Shown piece by piece: positions 34,853 through 43,194 of a stretch of 64,000 nucleotides of DNA. The stretch spans positions 1 through 64,000 of the forward strand of contig NZ_SMGP01000006.1 in NCBI RefSeq assembly GCF_004339745.1, written 5' to 3'. Origin of the DNA: Paraburkholderia sp. BL9I2N2 (lineage in GTDB: Bacteria; Pseudomonadota; Gammaproteobacteria; Burkholderiales; Burkholderiaceae). The translations under genes and the position numbers were made by a program. The notes under the pieces are model-generated. The model ran no database searches, was not told where the DNA came from, and saw nothing but the letters and a program-made list of their open reading frames with translations. Each line of letters begins with the position of its first letter. Within the stretch, counting starts at the first letter, position 1.

Positions 34853-35371
34853 GTGGATATGAAAGAGATAGCACGCGCTAGCGACGTCGCGGATCACAAC
34901 CGGTTCTTTGCAGAATATTTGCCGATTCAGAACGAAGCGGACGCGTCACAATTGCCGCCCGGCCGGACCGTAACAGCGCTGATTTTCGCAATCTGTGGAT
35001 GGTCTTTTATTGAAGCGCCGTTTGAGTGCGGTGCATCGAGCGGCGATACTTGGCTGTCGGACCTTGTCGTGGCGAAACTGATCATCATCGCCGTGGGCGT
35101 TGCGGCCATTGCGGACGTTCGTTTCGCCCGCGGAATTTTCGCCTTTATTTGCGGCACGAGCGTATTGGCCATCGCACCCGGACTGCCGTTCGAGTTCAAG
35201 CACTCCGTCGCGATTTCGCTGTTGTCTCTGATCGAATGCGCCGGCAAGACTGCTTTCGTTATCGTGTTCTGCACTGGGCCGATGCGCGAAAGCAAGTTAT
35301 CCGTGTCATGTCGTCCTCGGTGCGCGGTATTGGCAGGCGCACGGAAACAACCTAGCGACTCGCAGGGCTAA
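34853..35371 (+). CDS. Integral membrane protein of unknown function
   Basis: A 172-residue protein from a GTG start at 34853 with AGGAG about 8 bases upstream (the longer frame from 34703 has no such site). After ~50 polar residues there are four hydrophobic segments: TVTALIFAICGWSFI, VVAKLIIIAVGVAAIA, GIFAFICGTSVLAIAPGL and SVAISLLSLIECAGKTAFVI. No family is recognised. It stands alone between the signalling genes and mbfA. Confidence 0.6.
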   Translation: MDMKEIARASDVADHNRFFAEYLPIQNEADASQLPPGRTVTALIFAICGWSFIEAPFECGASSGDTWLSDLVVAKLIIIAVGVAAIADVRFARGIFAFICGTSVLAIAPGLPFEFKHSVAISLLSLIECAGKTAFVIVFCTGPMRESKLSVSCRPRCAVLAGARKQPSDSQG

Positions 35372-35482
35372 TGGGATGCAATCTCGACGAATGAAGGCAC
35401 TCGAGAGTGCCGATCTGCCGGGCGTCGATGCCGGATACGGGCTGGGCAGGTGCATCGACGCCGGCTCGATCGCCGTTCAGAT

Positions 35483-36610
35483 TCAGGAAATAGAGACGCC
35501 AAGCAAGTGGCCGGCGCCGAACGTAAATCCTGCGGCCAGAAGACCGATGACCACCTGACGGAGACACGAAAAAAGGGCGCTACGTCCGTTAAAAAGCGAC
35601 GTGAATACGCCGATGGAAGCCGAAGCCAAAGTGCTTAGCACGATGCACTGAACGATTGCGCTGAAGCCGTGCGTCCAAAAAAACGGCATCGTTGGAAAGA
35701 TCGCCCCCACCGAGAAAAGACCGAAGGACACCCCCGCTGCCGACCACGGATTACCGCCCAGATCCGCCGGGTCCAGACCTAGCTCCTCACGTGTCAATGT
35801 ATCAAGCGCATTATCTTTGTCACGCATCATTTGTGATGCGACACGCTTTGCCTCATCCGCATCGAGACCTTTAGCGCGGTAAATGAGCACGAGCTCGTGC
35901 TCTTCCGCCTCAGGCGTGGTCTCGAGTTCCTCGGCCTCCCTGGCAATCTGGTTGCTAGCCAGTTCACGCGCGTTGGTCACGGACAGCCATTCACCAAGCG
36001 CCATCGAGCACGCTCCGGCGATCAACCCGGCCAGCCCCGTAAAGAGGATCGTCCTATTGCCGGTTCCCGCACCAGCCATGCCCATAATGAGGCAGAAATT
36101 GGAAACCAGTCCGTCGTTCGCACCCAGTACGGCGGCGCGCAGATCGTTGCCTGACGATACGCCCTTGTGCCAGGATTCTGCCGCTGCGATGCGTGCCCCC
36201 TGTGACATTTTCGGGTCGCCACCGCGGGCAAGCTGCTGAATGACGGCCGCGTGGCGATGTTCGTCGGCCGACATACTGCCAGCGTCTGGCTGGCCCTGGT
36301 ACTTGTCGCGATCCGCATACTCGGCAGCTGCTAACGTGGGCAGCACGTAACCTGCGCCAATCAGCCGTACGAGCGCCTTCATCAGGCGCGTTTTTACAGC
36401 AAGACCGGTCCCGTGATATCGGTCGCCATTGACCTTCAACTTGTCGGCCCAAACCTGTGCGTGCTCGCGCTCCGATTTTGCCAGCTCGCCGTAGATCTCT
36501 TTTCGCGCATGGTTGTCCTCAACCTTCGCCAGGGTCTCGTACAACTCGGCGCTATGAAGTTCGTCGGATAGGTTCGCGCGATATCGTTTCAATTCGTGTT
36601 TTGATGCCAT
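35483..36610 (-). CDS. mbfA: MbfA-like membrane ferritin (rubrerythrin-VIT1 fusion)
   Basis: A 375-residue protein with an N-terminal ferritin-like domain (SDELHSAELYETLAKVEDNH, YGELAKSEREHAQVW, and later SADEHRHAAVIQQL, supplying Glu and His ligands of a di-iron site). The C-terminal domain is of the VIT1/CCC1 type (DLRAAVLGANDGLVSNFCLI, GACSMALGEWLSV, and a last pair of hydrophobic helices). MbfA of Agrobacterium and Bradyrhizobium exports iron and protects from peroxide. AAGGA lies 7 bases before the ATG at 36610; the frame extends 117 codons upstream, but that part looks non-coding. Confidence 0.85.
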   Translation of the reverse strand: MASKHELKRYRANLSDELHSAELYETLAKVEDNHARKEIYGELAKSEREHAQVWADKLKVNGDRYHGTGLAVKTRLMKALVRLIGAGYVLPTLAAAEYADRDKYQGQPDAGSMSADEHRHAAVIQQLARGGDPKMSQGARIAAAESWHKGVSSGNDLRAAVLGANDGLVSNFCLIMGMAGAGTGNRTILFTGLAGLIAGACSMALGEWLSVTNARELASNQIAREAEELETTPEAEEHELVLIYRAKGLDADEAKRVASQMMRDKDNALDTLTREELGLDPADLGGNPWSAAGVSFGLFSVGAIFPTMPFFWTHGFSAIVQCIVLSTLASASIGVFTSLFNGRSALFSCLRQVVIGLLAAGFTFGAGHLLGVSIS

Positions 36611-36633
36611 GACATGTCCTTGAGCTCTGACGG

Positions 36634-37155
36634 TCACTCGCGCGACGGCCGCCAGGGCGCGAGTTGAGGGGAATCGATGTAGACGGCGAGGATCATCGCG
36701 GATGCATTCGACGGCCTGCGGCGGCTTGGGCCCGGTCGATAGATCGCATCGCTGCTTTGTATCGGCAACCCACTTAGCGCGCAGACTCCCACCCGCCTCG
36801 CAACCCTCTTTCGCCACGTCTGATATCCATAATTGCAGCTCGTCGGGTCGCGCCATGACAGGACCACCGATACGGCGCTCGGCCGATCGAGAATGTCGAT
36901 CGTGGCATTGAGCCCGTAACCGACCTCCAGAGCAGGGGCGCGGGAGGGACGCTGACTGCACCGCGCGGGCTGGGCGGTCTCGTCACGATCGCCACTGCAA
37001 GCGCGGAGCGAACAGGTAATGTGCAGCCAACGCGACGCGTATTCGTTCGCTGGCGCGGCGACGTACCGCGAGCCAGACAAAGACGGATTACGGCCGCGTG
37101 GGAGTACTGACGGAGCAGCATCGGGGGCCGACGATACATACGTGTGTTTGCTCAT
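36634..37155 (-). CDS. DUF3331 domain-containing protein
   Basis: A 173-residue protein. The C-terminal ~85 residues fit DUF3331 of Burkholderiaceae: VSVVLSWRDPTSCNYGYQTW, then RRVGVCALSGLPIQSSDAIY and ASAMIL. The N-terminal half (MSKHTYVSSAPDAAP) is polar and of low complexity. GGAG lies 6 bases before the ATG at 37155. Function is unknown; it lies 23 bp upstream of mbfA on the same strand. Confidence 0.75.
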   Translation of the reverse strand: MSKHTYVSSAPDAAPSVLPRGRNPSLSGSRYVAAPANEYASRWLHITCSLRACSGDRDETAQPARCSQRPSRAPALEVGYGLNATIDILDRPSAVSVVLSWRDPTSCNYGYQTWRKRVARRVGVCALSGLPIQSSDAIYRPGPSRRRPSNASAMILAVYIDSPQLAPWRPSRE

Positions 37156-37441
37156 TGCATTCTCCATCGGACTGGAACAAGCTGCAAAAATTTGGCGACA
37201 CCAGTACGCGCTTCGCTGTCACCGGGAAGACGCACGCTATCTCGGAAGGGCTTCAGCGCCGGGGATGTGGACCGACCCGATTGACTATTACTGAAAGATC
37301 GCGCGGTCCATGGAATCGAGATAGGCGGATGACCTCAAAAAAAACATTCTACGAACGGTTGGCACGATCCTCTGCGAGCGGTAGGGATCTCATACATTTG
37401 CATAAAGGACGATCTGTACGGGATCGATAGTGCGCATCCGG

Positions 37442-37771
37442 TTAGTGGTGGTCGTAAAGATTGAACTTCCCCGACCTGGCCAGCTGCTTTATCTTGCCCA
37501 TGAATGATGCTTTCGGCGTTTTCTTGCATTCCTCAACGACTAAGGCGACCGGACGTGCGGTGTCCACCGAGAGCTCATCCGTTTCTTTCACACCGAGCCG
37601 GTCGACGCCGGCGGCCCAAAAAACCAATGCGGGCTTGTAATTGTCGTCCAGCGCCACGAAGTCTTCGCATTTCATTCTGCCTGGTTGCACTTTCGTGGGT
37701 GATTTCGCAAGCGCGATAGGTGACAGGCCTAAGCCCATCATGAGCGCTCCAATCAGGATTATTTTCATCAT
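37442..37771 (-). CDS. HdeA/HdeB-like periplasmic acid-stress protein
   Basis: A 109-residue exported protein: signal peptide MMKIILIGALMMGLGLSPIA, cut near ALA, then MKCEDFVALDDNYKPALVFW and ALVVEECKKTPKASF. The CEDF...EECKK layout, with two Cys that can form a disulfide, is that of HdeA, an acid-activated periplasmic chaperone. GAAGAAAG precedes the ATG. Together with mbfA it suggests a stress-defence neighbourhood. Confidence 0.82.
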   Translation of the reverse strand: MMKIILIGALMMGLGLSPIALAKSPTKVQPGRMKCEDFVALDDNYKPALVFWAAGVDRLGVKETDELSVDTARPVALVVEECKKTPKASFMGKIKQLARSGKFNLYDHH

Positions 37772-38111
37772 GTCTTTCTTCAGAGTCGAGTGATAAGGAA
37801 GGGAAAACGGGTGAGCAAGGAGAACGGCGTCTGTTGCAGACGTCGTGCAAATGCATCACCGCGAAATCAGATTAGACGTGCAAGACGAACAAGACAATTC
37901 CACGAACGGCAGGGATTGCCCCTGCTTATGAACGACTGCCTTGTACCTGCGTATGACGGGTTGATGGTAACTACTTGCCAGACGCCCGCTAAGGCAGATC
38001 CTTCCGTCACCACATCGATGAGATACACACGTATAAGAGCACTATGCTCACGAAGGACTGCCGCAACCGTTCGTACAATGGTCTTCGTGGGTCTATCGGC
38101 TTATTCTGATT

Positions 38112-38213
38112 TCGTCGAGGTGGTGTTATCACAATGATCCCCGCCGGTTCCATGCGCCTCAAGTGGGCAAATGGAACCACCTTTCGAGCCGGCTCAGGCC
38201 GGCTCTCTTTTTC
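38112..38213 (+). ncRNA. Candidate small RNA or attenuated leader with two hairpins
   Basis: In the 590-bp gap 37772-38359, which has no supported gene, two hairpins follow each other on the plus strand. The first is GGTTCCAT (38146-38153) with ATGGAACC (38171-38178). The second is GAGCCGGC (38186-38193), loop TCAG, GCCGGCTC (38198-38205), then TCTTTTT, a good Rho-independent terminator. A weak promoter (TATTCT at 38102-38107) lies upstream. The transcript would be about 100 nt. It could also be an attenuator in the leader of the methyltransferase gene at 38360. Confidence 0.45.
38186..38213 (+). terminator. Rho-independent terminator
   Basis: An 8-bp perfect GC-rich stem with a 4-base loop followed by TCTTTTT. 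No protein gene lies just upstream on the plus strand, which is why an RNA gene or leader is suspected. Confidence 0.75.
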
Positions 38214-38359
38214 ACCGCGAAGCCGGTGAGTGGCGGCAAGGATCTGCCAACGGCGCATCGACAAGGACGCGCTCGCGGTGTTTTCGCGTTGTGGTTGCGG
38301 ACGTCTCGGTGCTGAGCTGATAGCGGCCGCCCGAGGTCTACCTTGTCCGTTGCCGTCCA

Positions 38360-38980
38360 ATGTCCTTGACGGCGCACAATGATGGATTGGCGCGATGGCT
38401 ATACGCTCCTTTACCCTTTTCGACTAACGTGAAAGCAAAATTTCTTAGGCATTGGTTGCGGGATCCTATGTCTGTCGGCGCTATTGCACCGTCTTCCCGA
38501 TATCTCGCCGCCGCGATGGCTGAAGGGGCGGAGGCTTTTGACGCAATTGTCGAAGTGGGCGGGGGAACAGGCGCCATTACCCAGGCACTTGCGAATCGCA
38601 ATCCAGAGGCGCGTCTGGTTGTATTCGAACTGTCAGAGCAACTCGCTGACGGCCTACATGCGCGGTTTCCTCGTGCTCAGGTGGTCGCCGGCGCATTCCA
38701 CGAAAACGTCTCCGTGCTGCACGACCTTCCTCCGAAAACGGTAGTCGTGTCGGGCTTGCCCTTCAGGTCATTGCCGGCCAGGATTGTGCGCCCAACTGTG
38801 GAAGCGCTGGCTGATGTTTTGCGTGCAGACCAGGCGCGCCGCCTCGTCCAGTTCTCATACCGGCTGCGCGCTCCATTTGCGGCGCCTGCGGATTTTGTCT
38901 GGCGTCGGGTTTGCACTGTCTGGCGAAACGCCCCGCCTGCCAACGTGTGGGAACTCCAGGGCAAACTGGTTTCAGCCTGA
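38360..38980 (+). CDS. SAM-dependent methyltransferase (phospholipid N-methyltransferase-like)
   Basis: A 206-residue class I methyltransferase. The N-terminal FLRHWLRDPMSVGAIAPSSR and the SAM-binding loop IVEVGGGTGAITQAL, with VVFELSE after it, match the PmtA-like/rRNA-dimethylase-like group in Rhizobiales and Burkholderia. These methylate phosphatidylethanolamine towards phosphatidylcholine. VVSGLPFRSLP corresponds to the NLPY-like motif IV. The ribosome site is weak. Substrate is inferred. Confidence 0.78.
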   Translation: MSLTAHNDGLARWLYAPLPFSTNVKAKFLRHWLRDPMSVGAIAPSSRYLAAAMAEGAEAFDAIVEVGGGTGAITQALANRNPEARLVVFELSEQLADGLHARFPRAQVVAGAFHENVSVLHDLPPKTVVVSGLPFRSLPARIVRPTVEALADVLRADQARRLVQFSYRLRAPFAAPADFVWRRVCTVWRNAPPANVWELQGKLVSA

Positions 38981-39082
38981 TGCGATACTGAGGGGCAACC
39001 GTTCAAGTCTCGGCGAACGCCCCGGCGCCCATCGTGGTCGTGACAGAACTCTCTGCAACGCGACGTCCGTCTATTAGGGGTT

Positions 39083-39242
39083 ATCGTACTTCCCGTGCAA
39101 AATCTGGCGGTAGCCGCGCTCAGAGCCGCTTGCAGAAAGGCTTGGCAGGTCGGTAGGTTTCGCGCAATCAGCGATTGCGCAAGTTCCTGATCAATATCGA
39201 TTTTCACGATCAAAGCGCCAGATTTTGCACGGGAAGTACGAT
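39083..39242. mobile_element. MITE-like element with 27-bp inverted repeats
   Basis: Positions 39083-39109 and 39216-39242 are perfect reverse complements (27 bp), enclosing 106 bp with no gene. Inside is another dyad, CGCAATC-AGC-GATTGCG. One end cuts the group II intron reverse transcriptase. A short non-coding element with long inverted repeats fits a MITE moved by a transposase elsewhere. No target duplication is obvious. Confidence 0.55.
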
Positions 39243-39829
39243 GCCCCCGATAACGCATCCATCGCATCATGTTGACTGCGCCCGGGCCGAAACCCGTACG
39301 AAAAGCCGAGAAAGTCTTCTTCGTAAATGGCGTTTAGCACTTCGACCACCGCGCGCTGGACGACCTTGTCTTCCAACGCAGCAATCCCCAGCGGGCGCTG
39401 TTTCCCATCCGGCTTGGGTATGTACTGCCGCCTGACGGGCAGTGCCCGGTACGCTCCGCTTTGTACTTGCGCGTGCAGACGCTGAAGGTTGTCCTCCAGA
39501 TTTGCCTCGAAGTACCGCCATGTCATACCGTCCACTCCTGGAGCCGCATTGCGCTTGAGCGCATGGAACGACTCTCGAAGTCGGTCGATGGTGACGTGGT
39601 GCAGCAGAGCGGTGAACCGCCCCTTCTTCCGCTGTCTTGCAGCTTGCCGTACACGTTCCAGCCCGTGTGACACGCTTTCCCGGTTCTGCGCCCGGCACGT
39701 GTTGGACTGACCCGTGTTCCCCTTGGTCCCCGCCCTTCGCTCCACCCGCTCCGCGACCGGTTCCCCGGCGTTGTTCGCAGGCTTCTTCGCTACTATGGCG
39801 GAGTCTGACTTCTCCCGTCCGTTCATCAT
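39191..39829 (-). pseudogene. Group II intron reverse transcriptase/maturase, 3'-truncated
   Basis: The frame begins MMNGREKSDSAIVAKKPANN and contains the first reverse-transcriptase blocks: LHHVTIDRLRESFHALKRNA, PGVDGMTWRYFEANLEDNL, RQYIPKPDGKQRPLGIAALE, VVEVLNAIYEEDFLGFSYGF and RPGRSQHDAMDAL. It then enters the MITE-like repeat and stops. The catalytic YADD block, the maturase X domain and the rest (over half of the protein) are missing, so it cannot work. The remaining intron RNA 5' part should lie at about 39830-40010. Confidence 0.85.
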
Positions 39830-40205
39830 CGGCTACGGCTCCTCGCCTTCCCGATGCGGGCCTGCCCATACTGCGACAGGTCAGACTGGAGATCTCCCGG
39901 TTCCCGTACAAGGAGCGTACGCACATGCCAGGGTCTCTGACCACGCAGGGTTGCCCGGTCACTCGCTATAACGCAACCGGTCACATTGCCTTCCATGATT
40001 ACTAACATGTCAGCACCCAGGACGATACAAATATCGTGGCTCAATGGCTGGCCTGCACGCACCCCTGCCGACGCTTCGCAGACGTCCTCGCGGGCGGCTA
40101 CGCACGGCTCGGGGCCGACGTGAGTTGCTAGATCCTATGAAGCGAGGCCCTCGACAAGCTGACGCCTAAAATCAGCGTGCTGAGGTTTGCTCACGGGAGA
40201 ACATC

Positions 40206-41360
40206 ATGCGTAACGATCAGGCATACACGGGTAGTGATGACGGACTGGTGCTGGCAGTGTCGCTGGAACTGGCGGCGGCCAAATGGAAAGTCGCACTCCA
40301 CGACGGCCGACGCGAGAAGCCGGCCGTGCACACGGTCGCGCAGCCGCAGGCCGCGGCGCGTCTGCAGGCAGTGCTGGACCTGATCGAGGTCCATAAAGAG
40401 AAGTGGTCGTTGCCCACCGACGTACGGATCGTCGTGAGCTATGAAGCCGGCCAGGAGGCGTTCTGGATCTGTCGCGCGCTGAATAGCCGACACATTGACT
40501 GCTATGTGGTCGATCCGGCCAGCATTCCGGTCGAACGCCATCAGCGACGCGCCAAAACCGACCGGCTCGATGTCATCAAGCTCGTCATCAACCTGCGCGC
40601 GTGGCTGCGGGGCGAGCGCGACCGCATGCACGTCGTGCACGCGCCGTCACCACACGACGAGGCATCGCGCCAGTTGATGCGCGAGCGCGGGCAACTACAG
40701 AAGGAAATCCTGCAGCACCAGGATCGCATGCGCAAGCTGCTGGCCACCCTCGGCTGCTGGGATCCGGTCGATCACCGGGCTTTCGCGGACCGGCTCGAGC
40801 GCGACGAAGTGCGCTGCCACGACGGCACGCCGTTACCGCGCGAGTTGCGCGAGCGGTTACTGCGGGAATGCGAACGCTTGGCACTCGTCGAACAGCAGCT
40901 TGCAGCGCTGGAGAAGACGCGACAGATGGACGTACCAGCACCCGCGCGCCAGCGTTGCGATGCGCTGGCGCGCCTGCAAGGGATCGGGGAAGTGGGCGCG
41001 GCACGCCTTGCCCTCGAGCTCTTCTGGCGGGAGTTCAACAACCGGCGCGAGGTCGGTGCGTGCGTAGGGCTGGTGCCGCAGCCCTACGACAGCGGCGAAA
41101 GCCAGGTCGACCAAGGAATCAGCAAACAGGGAAACCGCCGAGTCCGCGCGCTGCTGATCGAAATCGCATGGAACTGGCTGCGCTACCAGCCCAACAGCGT
41201 CCTCACGCAGTGGTTCAACCAGCGCACGCAGGGCACAGGACCGAACCGCCGCGCGCGACGGATTGCGATCGTCGCTGTCGCACGACGCCTCACGATTGCG
41301 CTGTGGCGCTATTTGAGGGACGGAGAGATACCCAAAGGTGCACAGCTAAAGTCCACATAA
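40206..41360 (+). CDS. IS110-family transposase (copy A)
   Basis: A 384-residue transposase with a RuvC-like N-terminal catalytic part and a C-terminal Tnp20 domain (ARLQGIGEVGAARLALELFW, EVGACVGLVPQPYDSGES, KQGNRRVRALLIEIAW). The conserved acidic residues appear as Glu in AVSLELAAAKWK (usually Asp), Glu in SYEAGQ and the two Asp in KTDRLDVIKL. CACGGGAGAAC lies before the ATG. It is complete and closely similar to copy B at 43195. Confidence 0.9.
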   Translation: MRNDQAYTGSDDGLVLAVSLELAAAKWKVALHDGRREKPAVHTVAQPQAAARLQAVLDLIEVHKEKWSLPTDVRIVVSYEAGQEAFWICRALNSRHIDCYVVDPASIPVERHQRRAKTDRLDVIKLVINLRAWLRGERDRMHVVHAPSPHDEASRQLMRERGQLQKEILQHQDRMRKLLATLGCWDPVDHRAFADRLERDEVRCHDGTPLPRELRERLLRECERLALVEQQLAALEKTRQMDVPAPARQRCDALARLQGIGEVGAARLALELFWREFNNRREVGACVGLVPQPYDSGESQVDQGISKQGNRRVRALLIEIAWNWLRYQPNSVLTQWFNQRTQGTGPNRRARRIAIVAVARRLTIALWRYLRDGEIPKGAQLKST

Positions 41361-41680
41361 GCCCTCAGGTCTGGCGGGAAGGAGGTTGGGATTAGCGATG
41401 CAGGAGATAGCAGACATCGGTTTGAAGTGAATGTGCCCGTATACTGACTGGGTTGCACATGCAACCGATATTTTAGATGGGGCATGTTCCTGGGGATGGT
41501 TTCCAGCGTAACGCGCATCAGGATAAGGCTGGCGGAGACGCGCCGGCGGATAGAAGGTGGTAAGACGTTGGAGTCTTACGTGCGCGATGATCGGCTTCAA
41601 AACAAAGGAATGCAGAAGAGACGGCTGTGCGCTAACGAAACGTGAAAACCGCCTTGACAACTTGAAGCTCATAGAAGTCA
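41361..41680 (+). ncRNA. Candidate guide (bridge/seek) RNA of IS110 copy A
   Basis: The 3' tail holds hairpins also found in copy B with paired changes: GGTTGC-ACAT-GCAACC (41451-41466), CTGG...CCAG around 41491-41505, and GTAAGAC-GTTGGA-GTCTTAC (41560-41579). In the IS1111 group the guide RNA lies downstream of the transposase gene. The exact RNA ends are not known. Confidence 0.5.
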
Positions 41681-41689
41681 GTATGACTC

Positions 41690-41801
41690 CCGTGAGGCAA
41701 AGGCTGGCCTGCCGTGAGGAATCAAACGCGGGTTAGCATTGCCAGAGCCGCACGGTGTGGACAGGGCCACACCGGGGCGATTTCCGACACGGAGGCCAGC
41801 A
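41690..41801 (+). ncRNA. Structured leader of the middle IS110 element, candidate guide RNA
   Basis: The ~110 bp before the second IS110-type transposase contain GTGTGG-ACAGGG-CCACAC (about 41754-41771) and other GC-rich pairing. In the IS110 group proper the guide RNA comes from the 5' non-coding end. With only one copy, no covariation test is possible here. Confidence 0.35.
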
Positions 41802-42932
41802 ATGGAAAACGATAGCACGCTGTACGTCGGTCTGGACGTTCACAAGGATTCGATCACGGTCGCCTACGCGCTCGGCTCGGGCGAGGTCGAAGTGCTCGGC
41901 AAGATTGGTACGACGCAGACCGACATCGATCGCCTGTGCAAACGCCTGCAGTCCAAAGCGCGCCGCATACGCGTCGTCTACGAGGCGGGCCCGTGCGGCT
42001 ATGGGCTTTACCGTCAGCTCGTGCAGAAGGGCTTCGATTGCATGGTGTGCGCACCGTCGCTGATTCCCAGAAAGCCGGGTGAACGTGTCAAGACCGATCG
42101 ACGCGATGCGGTCAAGCTCGTGCGCTCGCTCCGTGCCGGCGACCTATCAGCGGTGTACGTGCCCACCGTGGACGATGAAGCGTTCCGCGATCTGGCACGT
42201 GCGTGGGTGAGCGCCAAAGACGATCTGAAGCGTGCCCGGCAACGGTTGAAGTCGTTCCTGCTCTCGCATGGGGTGCGCTATGCAGGCCGGGCCGACTGGG
42301 GGCCCGCGCACCGGCGCTGGCTGAGCGCGTTTTCGTTCGACAGCCTTTGGCAGCAACTGGCGTTCGACGAGCTTCGGCGCACCATCGAGGACCGTCTCGC
42401 GCAATGTGAGCGTCTCGAAGCCGCGTTGCGCGAGGCGGTCGTCAACTGGCGCTTCTATCCGGCTGTCCTCGGCCTGCAGACGATGCGCGGCGTGCAGTTC
42501 ACCACGGCAGTGGGCATGCTCGCCGAGCTGGGTGATCTGTCACGCTTCGCGCACCCACGCCAGCTGATGGCCTGGCTCGGTGTCACGCCCTGCGAACACT
42601 CGTCGGGCGACAAGCGCCGTCAGGGCAGCATTACCAAGAACGGAAACAGCTATGCCAGAAAGCTGCTCATCGAAGCGGCCTGGAGCTATCAGCACCCGGC
42701 CCGCGTGAGTCCCGAGATCCAGCGCCGGCACGAAGGCATTCCGAAGCCCATCGTTGATCGCGCCTGGGACGCGCAGGTTCGCCTATGCCGGCGTTATCGC
42801 AAGCTCGTCGCGCGCGGCAAGCAGAAGAACATCGCGGTGGTCGCGGTCTCCCGCGAACTCAGCGGGTTCATCTGGCACATCAGCCGGCTCGCAGTGTCGC
42901 TCGCCATACCGCGCGAGGAGCTCACCGCATGA
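41802..42932 (+). CDS. IS110-family transposase (different lineage from copies A and B)
   Basis: A 376-residue transposase starting MENDSTLYVGLDVHKDSITV. The DEDD residues are Asp in VGLDVHKD, Glu in VYEAGPCGYGLYRQL and two Asp in KTDRRDAVKLVRSL. The C-terminal Tnp20 part has LQTMRGVQFTTAVGMLAELG, LMAWLGVTPCEHSSGDKR and the Ser of KNGNSYARKLLIEAAWSY. GGAGGCC precedes the ATG at 41802. It appears intact. Confidence 0.9.
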   Translation: MENDSTLYVGLDVHKDSITVAYALGSGEVEVLGKIGTTQTDIDRLCKRLQSKARRIRVVYEAGPCGYGLYRQLVQKGFDCMVCAPSLIPRKPGERVKTDRRDAVKLVRSLRAGDLSAVYVPTVDDEAFRDLARAWVSAKDDLKRARQRLKSFLLSHGVRYAGRADWGPAHRRWLSAFSFDSLWQQLAFDELRRTIEDRLAQCERLEAALREAVVNWRFYPAVLGLQTMRGVQFTTAVGMLAELGDLSRFAHPRQLMAWLGVTPCEHSSGDKRRQGSITKNGNSYARKLLIEAAWSYQHPARVSPEIQRRHEGIPKPIVDRAWDAQVRLCRRYRKLVARGKQKNIAVVAVSRELSGFIWHISRLAVSLAIPREELTA

Positions 42933-43194
42933 CGTGACACCTGAGTAACCTGACCTACCCTAACAACTGAAGCAGGAGTTTCCTGAAGGCGGCGTAGCCC
43001 CGGCACACGAGCAACCCGCGACAGAGCTACGCAACGGATTGCATCCGACTTGCGACCCTAGATAGCGGCAGGCTCATTGGGCGGACCTCTGTAATGCGGT
43101 AACCAACCCGCGGATATCAGATCCTATGAAGCGCGTCCCTCGCCACGCTGAGGTCTAAAATTGGCGTGCCGAGGTTTGCTCAAAGGAGAACGTC

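Larger units (their letters stand above)
40130..41680 (+). mobile_element. IS110-family element (IS1111-like), copy A
   Basis: A ~1.55-kb element. The left end reads ATCCTATGAAGCG and the right end GCTCATAGAAG. CTATGAAGCGAGG and the complement of the right end (CTATGAGC) form a short subterminal inverted repeat, as in the IS1111 group. Both ends are shared with copy B (43120-44665). The transposase gene is followed by a ~320-bp structured non-coding tail. Confidence 0.7.
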
